Below, in pieces: positions 17,751 through 26,489 of a stretch of DNA of 64,000 nt. The stretch spans positions 153,704 to 217,703 of the forward strand of contig QLTU01000006.1 of NCBI GenBank assembly GCA_003268905.1, given 5' to 3'. Below the pieces are notes generated by a model. It worked only from the letters and a program-made list of their open reading frames with translations, ran no database searches and had not been told where the DNA came from. The stretch's first letter is position 1; each line of letters opens with the position of its first letter. The stretch is from Acidovorax defluvii (GTDB lineage Bacteria > Pseudomonadota > Gammaproteobacteria > Burkholderiales > Burkholderiaceae_C). A program made the position numbers and the translations under genes.

Positions 17751-17829
17751 GGCGTCACTCCTTGCAAAGTCGACAAAAGCGCGCAGTCTAAGTCACAGCG
17801 GGGCCGTGGGTGGCGCAATCTAGGCCTTC

Positions 17830-17995
17830 AGGGATGACCTGCACAACTCCCTGCGGTCGGTGGCAGCGCGGTCTCGGGCGATCCGCTGCGTTGCTTTTCT
17901 TGCCAATAGCCGGGCTATTGGCTGCAAAAAGACGCCTTGCGGCCCATCCCGATCCGCACTGCCACCGACGCGCGAGGGTTATGCAGGTCATCCCT
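17830..17995. repeat. M-family palindromic element, copy M2
   Basis: 166 bp with imperfect terminal inverted repeats (AGGGATGACCTGCA... and ...TGCAGGTCATCCCT), an inner pair (GTCGGTGGCAGCGCGG against CCGCACTGCCACCGAC) and a perfectly centred 19-bp core CCAATAGCCGGGCTATTGG at 17903-17921. The whole element is a near-symmetric long hairpin. It occupies about half of the 329-base gap between panB and the next gene. Confidence 0.85.
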
Positions 17996-18079
17996 AACAC
18001 CATGTGGCCTTGCGCTACATTCTTTGTCCAGCGGGCCTCACAAGGGGAAGGGGGCCGCCAATGCAACACAAGGACTCCC

Positions 18080-18958
18080 GTGGAACCACAGCCCGTGCAA
18101 GTGCAAGCCCAAGCGCCTGATGCCAGCAAGATTTTTGTCTTCGAAGAGGTGTATCCGTTCCGCGCGGCGCAGGAGCAGGCCGAAAAGAAAAAACTCAGCG
18201 CCTTCGGCATGATGGCCAAGTTCAACCCCCTGAACCGTCCGCGCGAGGACACGGTGCAACTGTCGCGCCAGGAAATGCGCCTGGAGCCGTTCTGGCACGT
18301 TGTGGCGCAGCGCTCGGTGGACTACACCTGCCAGATCACCTACCAGGTGCCGGTGCACAACCTCTATGCCCAGACCCTGCAACTCGACGACAAAGTGTTT
18401 GAGGTGACCCGGCAAAAGGACAAGGCGCGCATCGAGTTCGTCGCCATCGAGTACTGCCATCGCAAGATCCATTTCGACCAGATGATCGATGGCATGCAGC
18501 GTGACATCAAGCCTGCGGTGCTCAAGGCCTACATCGAAAAATACAAGTTCACCGAGACCGAGCGCGTAGAGCGGCCTGACGAGCTGCTCAAACCCTTGAT
18601 CTCCATGGCTGCCGCCAAGCAGTTGGCCACCGCCAGCCTGACCTCGGAGGCGGTGAATGCCTACGAAATCCAGGCCGACCTCACGCACTTCGAGCGCACC
18701 CACCTGTATCTGCGGCCCGTGTTTGCCTTCGAATTCCGCTGGAGCAGCGCGGACAAGGTCGGGGTGATCGAGGTCGATGGGCTGACGGGCGAGGTGGTGG
18801 AGAACGGGCGCTGGTTCAAGGACAAGGTCAGCCAGGCGCTCACCCGCGACATGCTGGTCGATATTGGCGCCGAGATGGCGGGCACCCTGGTGCCCGGGGG
18901 CGGTGCCGCCGTCAAGCTGCTCAGCAAGCTGGTGGCACCCGGCGCGCCCGGTCACTGA
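18080..18958 (+). CDS. hypothetical protein (292 residues)
   Basis: I do not recognise a family. GTG 18080 is preferred (AAGGA 7 bases upstream); the ATG at 18061 is out of frame. The product is soluble and highly charged, opening with a Pro/Gln/Val-rich stretch, then IFVFEEVYPFRAAQEQAEKK-type sequence, alternating strands around 70-130, and a Gly-rich hydrophobic patch near the C-terminus (AGTLVPGGGAAVKLLSKLV). There is no signal peptide or metal motif. Codon use matches the neighbours, so it is probably a real gene. It lies between the M2 palindrome and nadC. Confidence 0.75.
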   Translation: MEPQPVQVQAQAPDASKIFVFEEVYPFRAAQEQAEKKKLSAFGMMAKFNPLNRPREDTVQLSRQEMRLEPFWHVVAQRSVDYTCQITYQVPVHNLYAQTLQLDDKVFEVTRQKDKARIEFVAIEYCHRKIHFDQMIDGMQRDIKPAVLKAYIEKYKFTETERVERPDELLKPLISMAAAKQLATASLTSEAVNAYEIQADLTHFERTHLYLRPVFAFEFRWSSADKVGVIEVDGLTGEVVENGRWFKDKVSQALTRDMLVDIGAEMAGTLVPGGGAAVKLLSKLVAPGAPGH

Positions 18959-19032
18959 CCACGCGCTCCACCAGCGCAGGCCCTCACCACCGGGGGCAGA
19001 TGGGCAAGGCGAAGCCGCTATGCTTCACGGCC

Positions 19033-19899
19033 ATGACCTATCCAGAAGACGAAACCCGCCAGTCCCTGCACACCCAGGTGCTGCTGGACGTGGCCCGTGC
19101 CCTTGAAGAAGACGTGGGCAGCGGCGACCTCACCGCTGGCCTGATCGACCCCCAGCGCCGCACCCGCGCGCGCATCCTGGCGCGCGAGGCCGCCGTGATC
19201 TGTGGCGCCCCCTGGGCCGAGGCCGCCTTGCGTGCGCTCGACCCTTCCGTGCAACTGACCTGGCATGTGGCCGAAGGCGCCCGCTGCGCTGCCGACCAGG
19301 TGGTGCTGGAGATCGAGGGCAACGCCCGCGCGCTGCTCAGCGCCGAGCGCACGGCGCTCAACTTTCTGCAACTGCTCAGTGCCGTGGCCACCAAAACCCG
19401 CACCTACGTGGACGTGGTGGCTGGCACCCGCGCGCACATCGTGGACACCCGCAAGACTCTGCCCGGCCTGCGCTTGGCGCAAAAATACGCCGTGCGGGTG
19501 GGTGGCGGCACCAACCACCGCATCGGCCTGCATGACGCCGTGCTCATCAAAGAAAACCACATCGCCGCTGCCGGTGGCGTCACGGCCGTGCTGCGCGCTG
19601 CCCAGCAGGTGGCGGCGCAAGCCAAATTCATCGAGATCGAAGTCGAGACGCTTGAGCAGTTGCAGGAGGCTCTGGACGCTGGCGCCAAGATGGTGCTGCT
19701 CGACAACATGCCGCTGCCTACGCTGCGCGAGGCCGTGCGCATCAATGCTGGTCGCGCCATCCTCGAAATCTCGGGCGGCGTGACGCTCGATGGCCTGCGC
19801 GCCCTTGCAGAAACCGGTGTGGACCGCATCTCGATTGGCACCCTCACCAAAGACGTCAAGGCCACCGACTTCTCGATGCGCCTGCAGGAGTTAGAGTGA
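19033..19899 (+). CDS. nadC: nicotinate-nucleotide pyrophosphorylase (carboxylating)
   Basis: 288 residues from ATG 19033. It converts quinolinate and PRPP to nicotinate mononucleotide with release of CO2, the third step of de novo NAD synthesis. Seen: EEDVGSGDLTAGLI (residues 20-33), ERTALNFLQLLSAVAT, DTRKTLPGLRLAQKYAV with the phosphate-binding Arg/Lys, the HRIGLHDAVLIKENH block, and EISGGVTLDGL plus DRISIGTLTKD at the end. nadA follows 150 bases later; nadB is at 24.8-26.4 kb. Confidence 0.97.
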   Translation: MTYPEDETRQSLHTQVLLDVARALEEDVGSGDLTAGLIDPQRRTRARILAREAAVICGAPWAEAALRALDPSVQLTWHVAEGARCAADQVVLEIEGNARALLSAERTALNFLQLLSAVATKTRTYVDVVAGTRAHIVDTRKTLPGLRLAQKYAVRVGGGTNHRIGLHDAVLIKENHIAAAGGVTAVLRAAQQVAAQAKFIEIEVETLEQLQEALDAGAKMVLLDNMPLPTLREAVRINAGRAILEISGGVTLDGLRALAETGVDRISIGTLTKDVKATDFSMRLQELE

Positions 19900-19902
19900 C
19901 CA

Positions 19903-19998
19903 ACCCCCTGTGGCGCTGCGCGCCTTCCCCCTTCTCTCGCGCGGAGCGCGGGAAGGGGGACGCCACCAGCGCGGCGGGGCGGCCCTTGCGCGGTGGCC
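19903..19998. repeat. C-family GC-rich repeat between nadC and nadA
   Basis: Begins CCCCCTGTGGCGCTGCGCGC and contains a hairpin CTTCCCCC..GGGAAGGGGGA around 19925-19960, followed by GCGGCGGGGCGGCCC. The segment at 26425-26489 has the same order in reverse orientation (CCCCCTGAGCCGCTTCGCG, TTCCCCC, GGGGGACG), so the two are copies of one dispersed repeat. Confidence 0.6.
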
Positions 19999-20052
19999 GC
20001 TGGCCTGGGCCGTGCCTGTTGTACGTGCCGAGACTGGCGCAACGCACACTGA

Positions 20053-21180
20053 ATGACTGATATGAACACTGTGATTACCCTCAAGGAAGTCGATTACGAG
20101 CAGCCCGAAGGCGGCGGCGTGTGCGCGACCAAGCACGCCTGGGCGCGTGTGCCTCCCGAGCCGTCGCAGGACGAGCGCGCTGCGCTCAAGGACAAAATCC
20201 GCCGTTTGCTGAAGGAAAAGAACGCGGTCATGGTGTCGCACTACTACGTGCACCCCGACCTGCAGGACCTGGCCGAAGAAACCGGCGGCATCGTCAGCGA
20301 TTCGCTGGAGATGGCGCGCTTTGGCCGCGACCACGCCGCGCAGACGCTGGTGGTGAGCGGAGTGCGCTTCATGGGTGAGACGGCCAAAATCCTCTCGCCC
20401 GAAAAAACCATCCTCATGCCCGACTTGGACGCCACCTGTTCGCTCGACCTGGGCTGCCCCATCGACGAATTCAGCGCGTTCTGCGATGCGCACCCCGACC
20501 GCACCGTGGTGGTCTACGCCAACACCAGTGCGGCCGTGAAGGCGCGGGCCGACTGGCTGGTCACGTCGAGCTGCGCGCTCGACATCGTGCGCGCACTCAA
20601 GGACCAGGGCCACAAAATCCTGTGGGCGCCCGACCGCCACCTGGGCGACTACATCCGCCGCGAGACCGGTGCCGACATGCTGATGTGGAACGGCGCCTGC
20701 ATCGTGCACGACGAGTTCAAGGCCTTTGAGCTGGAATCGCTGAAAAAAGAGCATCCGAACGCCAAGGTGCTGGTGCACCCTGAAAGCCCGGCCGACGTGA
20801 TTGCCCTGGCCGACGCCGTGGGCTCCACCTCGGCCATCCTCAAGGCCGCGCAGACGATGGACGCCCAAGAGTTCATCGTCGCCACCGACAACGGCATGAT
20901 GCACAAGCTGCGCACGCTCAACCCCGGCAAGGTGTTTTACGAAGCCCCCACCGCCGGCAACAGCGCCACCTGCAAAAGCTGCGCCCACTGCCCCTGGATG
21001 GCGATGAACGGCCTGGCCGGTGTGGCCCATGTGCTGGAGACCGGCAGCAACGCCATCGACGTGGACCCGCAGATCATCCCGCGCGCCCGCCTGCCGATTG
21101 ACCGCATGCTGGCCTTCACCGCCGCGCTCAAAAACGGCCTGCCCACCAGCGGCCTCGTGCCGAACATCGGCGCGGCCTGA
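20053..21180 (+). CDS. nadA: quinolinate synthase A
   Basis: 375 residues. A [4Fe-4S] enzyme condensing iminoaspartate (from NadB) with dihydroxyacetone phosphate. Motifs: [20 protein letters not shown] (substrate His), [10 protein letters not shown], the first cluster Cys in [26 protein letters not shown], and [13 protein letters not shown] near residue 300 holding the remaining Cys. The in-frame ATGs at 20053 and 20062 are both possible starts, and no clear ribosome site decides between them. Confidence 0.96.
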   Translation: MTDMNTVITLKEVDYEQPEGGGVCATKHAWARVPPEPSQDERAALKDKIRRLLKEKNAVMVSHYYVHPDLQDLAEETGGIVSDSLEMARFGRDHAAQTLVVSGVRFMGETAKILSPEKTILMPDLDATCSLDLGCPIDEFSAFCDAHPDRTVVVYANTSAAVKARADWLVTSSCALDIVRALKDQGHKILWAPDRHLGDYIRRETGADMLMWNGACIVHDEFKAFELESLKKEHPNAKVLVHPESPADVIALADAVGSTSAILKAAQTMDAQEFIVATDNGMMHKLRTLNPGKVFYEAPTAGNSATCKSCAHCPWMAMNGLAGVAHVLETGSNAIDVDPQIIPRARLPIDRMLAFTAALKNGLPTSGLVPNIGAA

Positions 21181-21255
21181 GGTACCCCACGCCTCTGCGC
21201 CACGGCCGGGGCGTGCATCGGTAGGGGCACGCTGTACACGGCGGCGTTTGCTTTG

Positions 21256-21304
21256 TTTTTAATAGCTGTTAGCGCATATCCCATAAGCGCTGGAGGCCAA
21301 TTTG
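21256..21304 (+). repeat. R-family hairpin repeat, copy R4, forming the pabBC start region
   Basis: Forward copy: AATAGCTGTTAGCGCATATC, then CCATAAGCGCTGGAGGCCAA, then TTTG. A single A-to-G change against the usual TAGAGGCC makes GGAGG, which sits 5 bases before the TTG start of the next gene. The start codon is the TTG within the element's own AATTTGA end. Confidence 0.8.
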
Positions 21305-23110
21305 ACCCTTACTGCGCACATTGACTTTGCCGACCCGCACGACCGCAGCGCGCCGCGCCTGCGCCAAGCCTTTGGCGCCCCGCGCGAGGAGCTGCAAGCC
21401 CACCAGCTGCAGGACGTGCGCGCCGTGCTCGACGCCGTGCATGCCGCCGCACAGCGCGGCCACTGGTGCGTCGGCCATGTGCGCTACGAAGCCGCAGCGG
21501 CCTTTGACGCCGCCCTGCAAACCCACGCCGCCGACGGCCCGCTGGCGTGGTTTGCCGTGTACGACGCACCGCTGCCCTGGCCTGCCGATGGGTCTGCGGA
21601 TGCAGCCGATCCCGCCGCGCAGGTCGAGTGGACCGGCGGCCCCGACCGCGCCCGTTTTGACGCCGCCATTGCCCACATCCAGCAGGCCATCAGTGCGGGC
21701 GAGCTTTACCAGGTCAACTACACCGCCCCACTCACCGGCAGCTTGCGCCAAGGCAGCGCCGCCGCGCTGTTTGCCGCGCTGCAGCGCGCCCAGCCCGGCG
21801 GCTATGCCGCGCACATGGCAGCGGGCCCCGAGCAGGTGCTGTCGGTCTCGCCCGAGCTTTTTTTTGACTGGCACGATGCGCCCGGCGGCGGCCGCATCCT
21901 GGCCCGTCCCATGAAAGGCACCGCCGCGCGCGGTGCCACCCCCGCAGACGACGCCGCCCAGGCCGCCCACCTGCGCGCATCGCCCAAAGAGCGCGCCGAA
22001 AACGTCATGATCGTGGACCTGCTGCGCAACGACCTCTCGCGCATTGCCCAGCCGCACAGCGTGCGCGTGCCCGCGCTGTTCCACACCGAGGGCCTGCCCA
22101 CCGTGTGGCAGATGACGTCGGACGTGCAGGCCCGCACGCGCGCTGGCATTCGGCTTTCCGACGTGTTTGCTGCGCTGTTCCCCTGCGGCTCGGTCACCGG
22201 CGCGCCCAAGGTGCGCGCCATGCAGATGATTCGTGCGCTCGAATCCGCGCCGCGCGGCGTGTATTGCGGCGCTGTCGGCGTGGTGCGGCCGGCGGGCGTG
22301 GCCGGGCCCGATGGCCTGTGCAGCGTGGCCGCCACCTTCAACGTGCCCATCCGCACCGTGGTGCTGCGCGCCGGGGCCGACGGCGCCACCACCGCCACCT
22401 GCGGCATCGGCAGCGGCATCACCTCGGGCGCCACGGCCGACGCCGAATGGAGCGAGTGGCGCCACAAACGCGCCTTTGTCGAACGCGCCAGCGCGCCGTT
22501 TGACCTGCTCGAAACCCTGGCGCTGGTGGATGGCCAGTTTCGCCACCTGGCCGAACACCTGGCGCGCCTGCAGGGCGCGGCCGCGCATTTCAATGTGCCG
22601 TTCGACGCCGCTGCCGGGCAGGCTTGCCTGCAGGCGCTGGCAGGCAACCACCCCGCCGGTGCCTGGCGCGTGCGCCTGCTGCTGCGCGCCAGCGGCCAGC
22701 CCCACGCCGAGGCCTTTGCCTTGCACCCCACGCCCGAGCCGGTGCGCCTGCAATTGGCGGGCCGCCCGCTGCCAGAGGCCCATGGCGAATTCGTGCGCTA
22801 CAAGACCACGCGCCGCGCGCACTACACCGCGTTGGCGCCCACCACGCCCGGTGTGTTCGACACGGTGCTGTGGAACGAAGCGGGCGAGATCACCGAAACC
22901 ACGTTCGGCAACATTGCCATGCTGCTGGACGGCCGCTGGGTTACCCCCCCGCTGGCCTGCGGCCTGCTTCCCGGCGTGGGCCGCGCCGTGGCCCTGCGCG
23001 AAGGGCGCCTGACCGAGGCCGTGGTGCGCCTGCAAGACCTGCCGCGCGTGCAGGCCTGGGCGTTTGTCAACAGCCTGCGCGGCTGGCTGGCCGCCGAACT
23101 GGTGCCATGA
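21302..23110 (+). CDS. pabB-pabC: fused aminodeoxychorismate synthase component I / aminodeoxychorismate lyase
   Basis: 602 residues from TTG 21302 (GGAGG 5 bases upstream, no usable ATG nearby). The N-terminal half is PabB, making 4-amino-4-deoxychorismate: QVLSVSPELFF, RPMKGTAARG, ENVMIVDLLRNDLSRI, and GSVTGAPKVRAMQMIRALE with RGVYCGAVG. The C-terminal third is PabC, the PLP lyase releasing p-aminobenzoate: ETLALVDGQFRHL, the PLP Lys in FVRYKTTRR, and GEITETTFGNIAML..ACGLLPGVGR. The fusion supplies p-aminobenzoate for folate. Such fusions are known in proteobacteria. pabA is not in the window. Confidence 0.93.
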   Translation: MTLTAHIDFADPHDRSAPRLRQAFGAPREELQAHQLQDVRAVLDAVHAAAQRGHWCVGHVRYEAAAAFDAALQTHAADGPLAWFAVYDAPLPWPADGSADAADPAAQVEWTGGPDRARFDAAIAHIQQAISAGELYQVNYTAPLTGSLRQGSAAALFAALQRAQPGGYAAHMAAGPEQVLSVSPELFFDWHDAPGGGRILARPMKGTAARGATPADDAAQAAHLRASPKERAENVMIVDLLRNDLSRIAQPHSVRVPALFHTEGLPTVWQMTSDVQARTRAGIRLSDVFAALFPCGSVTGAPKVRAMQMIRALESAPRGVYCGAVGVVRPAGVAGPDGLCSVAATFNVPIRTVVLRAGADGATTATCGIGSGITSGATADAEWSEWRHKRAFVERASAPFDLLETLALVDGQFRHLAEHLARLQGAAAHFNVPFDAAAGQACLQALAGNHPAGAWRVRLLLRASGQPHAEAFALHPTPEPVRLQLAGRPLPEAHGEFVRYKTTRRAHYTALAPTTPGVFDTVLWNEAGEITETTFGNIAMLLDGRWVTPPLACGLLPGVGRAVALREGRLTEAVVRLQDLPRVQAWAFVNSLRGWLAAELVP

Positions 23111-23121
23111 TGTTTGGGTGT

Positions 23122-23174
23122 TTTTGGCCTCTAGCGCTTATCTGGTAAGCGCTAGTAGCTATTTTTTTAATAGT
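23122..23174 (-). repeat. R-family hairpin repeat, copy R5
   Basis: Reverse copy just after the pabBC stop: TTTGGCCTCTAGCGCTTATC, then TGGTAAGCGCTAGTAGCTAT, then TTTTTTTAATAG. TAGCGCTTA/TAAGCGCTA is a perfect 9-bp stem. Confidence 0.85.
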
Positions 23175-23228
23175 GTTTTGCGAGGTCGACGGCTTGCCAG
23201 CTCGGTGGTCTTGCTGCCCCTGCCGCAC

Positions 23229-23876
23229 CTACCGCCGCACCTGCCAGGCCGCTTGCTGCGCCACAAACCCGTCAAACGCCGCCAGCAGGGGCGCCAGGCT
23301 TTCGGCGCCTTCCAGTTGTGCCAGTGCCGCGCAGGTGGCCTCCAGGGTAGAGAGCTGGTGCGGCTGGTGCGCCGTGCGGATGCGGTAGCGCGATGCCGGT
23401 AGCTCGCGCAGCGGCAGGCGCGGCAGTTGTTGCAGCAAAGGGTTCTGGTGCAGCATCTTGCGGCTTTTGCGCCAGGTGCCGTCCAGCACCACCAGGCGCA
23501 GGCGCTCTGGTGTTTGCAGCCAGGCGGGGTTGAGTGGCGGCGGGGTGGCAATGCCCAGGGTGGCGTCTTGCGGGGCCTCGGGGTAGAGCAGCAGGGTGTG
23601 GCGCGGGGCGATGGCTGCATCTGTTGCGTCAAATGGCGCGGTCAGCAGGGGCTGCAGCGCGCTGGCGTCAAACCGCTCGCCCGTCACCATGCGGCTGTGC
23701 GGCAGGCTCAGGTGCAGCAGCCGGGCCGTGCCTTTGGCCTCGTGCACTTCCAGCGGGTGCTGCAGGATCAGCACCTCGGTGCGGTGCGCCACCGGCGTGG
23801 CCCAGCGGCAGATGCAGGCACTGTGCGGGCGCAGGCAGGCGGGGCAGCGCGGGCGGCTGGTGCTGAGTGGAGTCAC
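23229..23876 (-). CDS. tapT: DTW-domain tRNA-uridine aminocarboxypropyltransferase
   Basis: 215 residues from GTG 23876. DTW enzymes of the TapT/TuaA type transfer the 3-amino-3-carboxypropyl group of SAM to uridine in tRNA (acp3U). Seen: an N-terminal zinc-type set CPACLRPHSACIC (residues 11-23), LILQHPLEVHEAKGTARLL, and the defining VLDGTWRKSRKM near residue 133. It is convergent with pabBC, with repeat R5 in the gap and repeat R6 directly before its start. Confidence 0.88.
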   Translation of the reverse strand: MTPLSTSRPRCPACLRPHSACICRWATPVAHRTEVLILQHPLEVHEAKGTARLLHLSLPHSRMVTGERFDASALQPLLTAPFDATDAAIAPRHTLLLYPEAPQDATLGIATPPPLNPAWLQTPERLRLVVLDGTWRKSRKMLHQNPLLQQLPRLPLRELPASRYRIRTAHQPHQLSTLEATCAALAQLEGAESLAPLLAAFDGFVAQQAAWQVRR

Positions 23877-23932
23877 TATAAAAAAAAGAGCTGCTAGCGC
23901 TTGATGGGTAAGCGCTACAGCCCTGTTTGGCT
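23877..23932 (+). repeat. R-family hairpin repeat, copy R6
   Basis: Forward copy: GAGCTGCTAGCGCTTGATGG, then GTAAGCGCTACAGCCCTGTT, then TGGCTAAAAAA. It abuts the GTG start of the DTW gene, so it forms that gene's leader. Confidence 0.8.
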
Positions 23933-23958
23933 AAAAAATGGCGGTGACGCCCGGTGGC

Positions 23959-24318
23959 TTACAGCCGCTCTTTGACGTAAGAGCCCCGGTCCATATCGAC
24001 GATTTCCACGCTGAGCTGCACCATCACGCCCGCTGGCTTGGGTGACAGGCGGCGCAGCACCTCGGCCACGCGTTCGGACAGGTCTTTTTTGGCCTCGGGC
24101 GTGCGGCCCGACAGCAGGCGCAGCTGGGCGTGCACAAACGCGCGGTTGGCGGGGGCGGTGCCAATTTCAAAGCTGTCCACCAGCACGAAGCGGCTTTTGA
24201 GGTCGGCCTCGTCCAGCACTTCGGGGCTGCTGGTGACGGCCTGGTTCAGCTCGGTGAGGGCTTGCGCCTCGGGAAAACCGGCAAGGTTTTGCGAGTATTC
24301 GACGATCAGGTGGGGCAT
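23959..24318 (-). CDS. 5-carboxymethyl-2-hydroxymuconate isomerase-like tautomerase
   Basis: 119 residues, matching the CHMI family: MPHLIVEYSQNL places the catalytic Pro directly after the initiator Met; RFVLVDSFEIG, FVHAQLRLLSGRTPEAKKDL and VQLSVEIVDMDRGSYVKERL follow. Classical CHMI (HpaF) works in homoprotocatechuate breakdown, but no other hpa gene is here, so the physiological substrate is open. It lies 34 bases downstream of panD on the same strand and may be co-transcribed with it. Confidence 0.85.
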   Translation of the reverse strand: MPHLIVEYSQNLAGFPEAQALTELNQAVTSSPEVLDEADLKSRFVLVDSFEIGTAPANRAFVHAQLRLLSGRTPEAKKDLSERVAEVLRRLSPKPAGVMVQLSVEIVDMDRGSYVKERL

Positions 24319-24352
24319 GGTCTGCTTTCGGCGGGGGTGGAAAAAGCGGGCG

Positions 24353-24733
24353 TTACAGCGCCTGGGTAGGCACGTGGTGGCGCAGTTCGGTCTGGCGATT
24401 GTGGCCGTCGACAAACACCAGTTGGGGTTCGTGCGTGGCCACCTTGTCTTCGGGCACCTGGGCAAACGCCGCAATGATGAGCAGGTCGCCCACGGCAGCG
24501 CGTCGCGCGGCCGAGCCGTTGACCGAGATCATGCCGCTGCCGCGCTGGCCCTTGATGGCATAGGTGATGAAGCGCTCGCCGTTGTTGATGTTCCAGATGT
24601 GGACCTGTTCGTTCTCGCACAGGTTGGCGGCGTCGAGCAGGTCTTCGTCGATGGCGCACGAGCCTTCGTAGTGCAGCTCGCAGTGCGTGGTGGTGGCGCG
24701 GTGGATTTTGGATTTGAGCAGGGTGCGGTACAT
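24353..24733 (-). CDS. panD: aspartate 1-decarboxylase proenzyme
   Basis: 126 residues. A pyruvoyl enzyme forming beta-alanine for pantothenate. The self-cleavage pair Gly24-Ser25 is present in [10 protein letters not shown] at exactly the family position; [37 protein letters not shown] and [20 protein letters not shown] follow. Starts at ATG 24733. Forms a minus-strand run with nadB upstream (40 bases) and the CHMI-like gene downstream. Beta-alanine from PanD feeds PanC, encoded 8 kb away. Confidence 0.96.
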   Translation of the reverse strand: MYRTLLKSKIHRATTTHCELHYEGSCAIDEDLLDAANLCENEQVHIWNINNGERFITYAIKGQRGSGMISVNGSAARRAAVGDLLIIAAFAQVPEDKVATHEPQLVFVDGHNRQTELRHHVPTQAL

Positions 24734-24773
24734 GGCGGTGCAGGTGTGTTGACGGTGGTGTTCCATGCCGCGC

Positions 24774-26369
24774 TCAGTGGCGCGCAACGGGCGGAACCAG
24801 GATGGTGGGTGCGGCGGGCGCCGCAAGCGCGGGGTAGTCGCGGCTGTAGTGCAGGCCGCGGCTTTCGCGGCGCATTTGCGCGCTCTTGATGATGAGGTCG
24901 GCCACCTGCACCAGGTTGCGCAGCTCCAGCAGGTCGCGCGTGATGTGAAAGTGGGCGTAGAACTCCTGGATCTCGGCTTGCAGCAGGGCGATGCGGTGGG
25001 CCGCGCGCTCCAGGCGCTTGTTGGTGCGCACGATGCCCACGTAATCCCACATGAAGCGGCGCAGCTCGTCCCAGTTGTGCGAGATGACCACCGACTCGTC
25101 GGCGTCCTGCACGCGGCTGTCGTCCCAGCCCGGCAGCTCGGGCACGGGCGTGCGCGGCGTGGCCGCAATGGCGTGCGCGGCGGCGCGGGCAAACACCATG
25201 CATTCAAGCAGCGAGTTGCTGGCCAGGCGGTTGGCGCCGTGCAGGCCGGTGCAGGCCACCTCGCCCACCGCGTACAGGCCGGGCAGGTCGGTGCAGCCGG
25301 CCAGGTCGGTCAGCACGCCGCCGCAGGTGAAGTGCGCCGTGGGCACCACGGGGATGGGCTCTTTGGTGATGTCGATGCCCAGCGACGCGCAGTGCGCCAG
25401 GATGTTGGGAAAGTGCTCGTGCAGAAATTCGGGGCTCTGGTGCGAGATGTCCAGATGCACGCAGTCCAGGCCGTGGCGCTTCATTTCGTAGTCGATGGCG
25501 CGGGCCACCACGTCGCGCGGTGCCAGTTCGGCGCGCTCGTCGTGCTGCGGCATGAAGCGCGTGCCCCCTGCCGATGCCGGCAGCAGCAGCTTGCCACCCT
25601 CGCCGCGCACCGCCTCGCTGATGAGGAACGACTTGGCGTGCGGGTGGTACAGCCCCGTGGGGTGAAACTGGATGAACTCCATGTTGCCCACGCGGCAACC
25701 GGCGCGCCAGGCGGCGGCAATGCCGTCGCCGGTGGCGGTGTCGGGGTTGGTGGTGTAGAGGTAGACCTTGCCCGCGCCGCCGGTGGCCAGAATGGTTTGC
25801 GGCGCGCGGAAGGTGACCACCTCATCGGTGGCGCCATCCAGCGCATACAGGCCCAGGCACTGCTGCGGGCCCGCCAGGCCCAGCTTGTGGCTGGTGATCA
25901 CGTCCACCAGCGTGTGTTGCTCGAACACCGTGATGCCTTTGGTTGCGCGCACCACGTCGATCAGCGTGCGCTGCACGGCGGCACCGGTGGCGTCGGTCAC
26001 ATGCGCGATGCGGCGTGCGCTGTGGCCGCCTTCGCGCGTGAGGTGCAGCTGGTCGCCCTCCATCGAAAAAGGCACACCCAGCTGGCGCAGCCACGCGATG
26101 GCCTCAGGCGCGTTTTCCACCACGAAGCGCGTGGCGGCCAGGTCGCACAGGCCGGCACCGGCCACCAGGGTGTCTTCGATGTGCGCGGCAAAGCTGTCAT
26201 CGTCGGCCAGCACGGCGGCAATGCCACCCTGCGCCCAGGCGCTTGCACCGTCCTGCAGCTGGCGTTTGGTGATGACGGCCAGGCGGTGCGTGGGCGCCAG
26301 GTGCAGGGCAGCCGAGAGACCGGCAAGGCCGCTGCCTACGATGAGAACGTCGAATTCGTGGGACTGCAT
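24774..26369 (-). CDS. nadB: L-aspartate oxidase
   Basis: 531 residues from ATG 26369. FAD enzyme that oxidises L-aspartate to iminoaspartate, the first step of NAD synthesis, passing product to NadA. FAD loop [17 protein letters not shown] (residues 8-24); [51 protein letters not shown]; and the helical C-terminal domain with [17 protein letters not shown]. Aspartate is used by both NadB and the adjacent PanD, so grouping is metabolically sensible. Confidence 0.96.
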   Translation of the reverse strand: MQSHEFDVLIVGSGLAGLSAALHLAPTHRLAVITKRQLQDGASAWAQGGIAAVLADDDSFAAHIEDTLVAGAGLCDLAATRFVVENAPEAIAWLRQLGVPFSMEGDQLHLTREGGHSARRIAHVTDATGAAVQRTLIDVVRATKGITVFEQHTLVDVITSHKLGLAGPQQCLGLYALDGATDEVVTFRAPQTILATGGAGKVYLYTTNPDTATGDGIAAAWRAGCRVGNMEFIQFHPTGLYHPHAKSFLISEAVRGEGGKLLLPASAGGTRFMPQHDERAELAPRDVVARAIDYEMKRHGLDCVHLDISHQSPEFLHEHFPNILAHCASLGIDITKEPIPVVPTAHFTCGGVLTDLAGCTDLPGLYAVGEVACTGLHGANRLASNSLLECMVFARAAAHAIAATPRTPVPELPGWDDSRVQDADESVVISHNWDELRRFMWDYVGIVRTNKRLERAAHRIALLQAEIQEFYAHFHITRDLLELRNLVQVADLIIKSAQMRRESRGLHYSRDYPALAAPAAPTILVPPVARH

Positions 26370-26424
26370 GGTGGTTTCTCGTGGCGTGCGAAACGGGCGC
26401 TGCACTACGCCAGTGCCACCGTGG

Positions 26425-26489
26425 AACTAGCTTCGCCAGGCCACGGGTGACGTCCCCCTTGGGGGAAGACGCGAAGCGGCTCAGGGGGG
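26425..26489 (-). repeat. C-family GC-rich repeat between nadB and scpA
   Basis: Reverse relative to the 19903 copy. Reads on the minus strand CCCCCTGAGCCGCTTCGCG, then TCTTCCCCCAAGGGGGACG, then TCACCCGTGGCC. It has a short CCCCC/GGGGG hairpin at 26452-26464. It fills the gap between the scpA stop and nadB start. Confidence 0.6.

Noticed and set aside
21269..23035. 588-codon open frame on the minus strand
   Set aside because: It is fully antisense to pabBC, which has clear enzyme motifs. The translation is His/Gly/Ala-rich with no family features, as expected for a shadow frame in GC-rich DNA.
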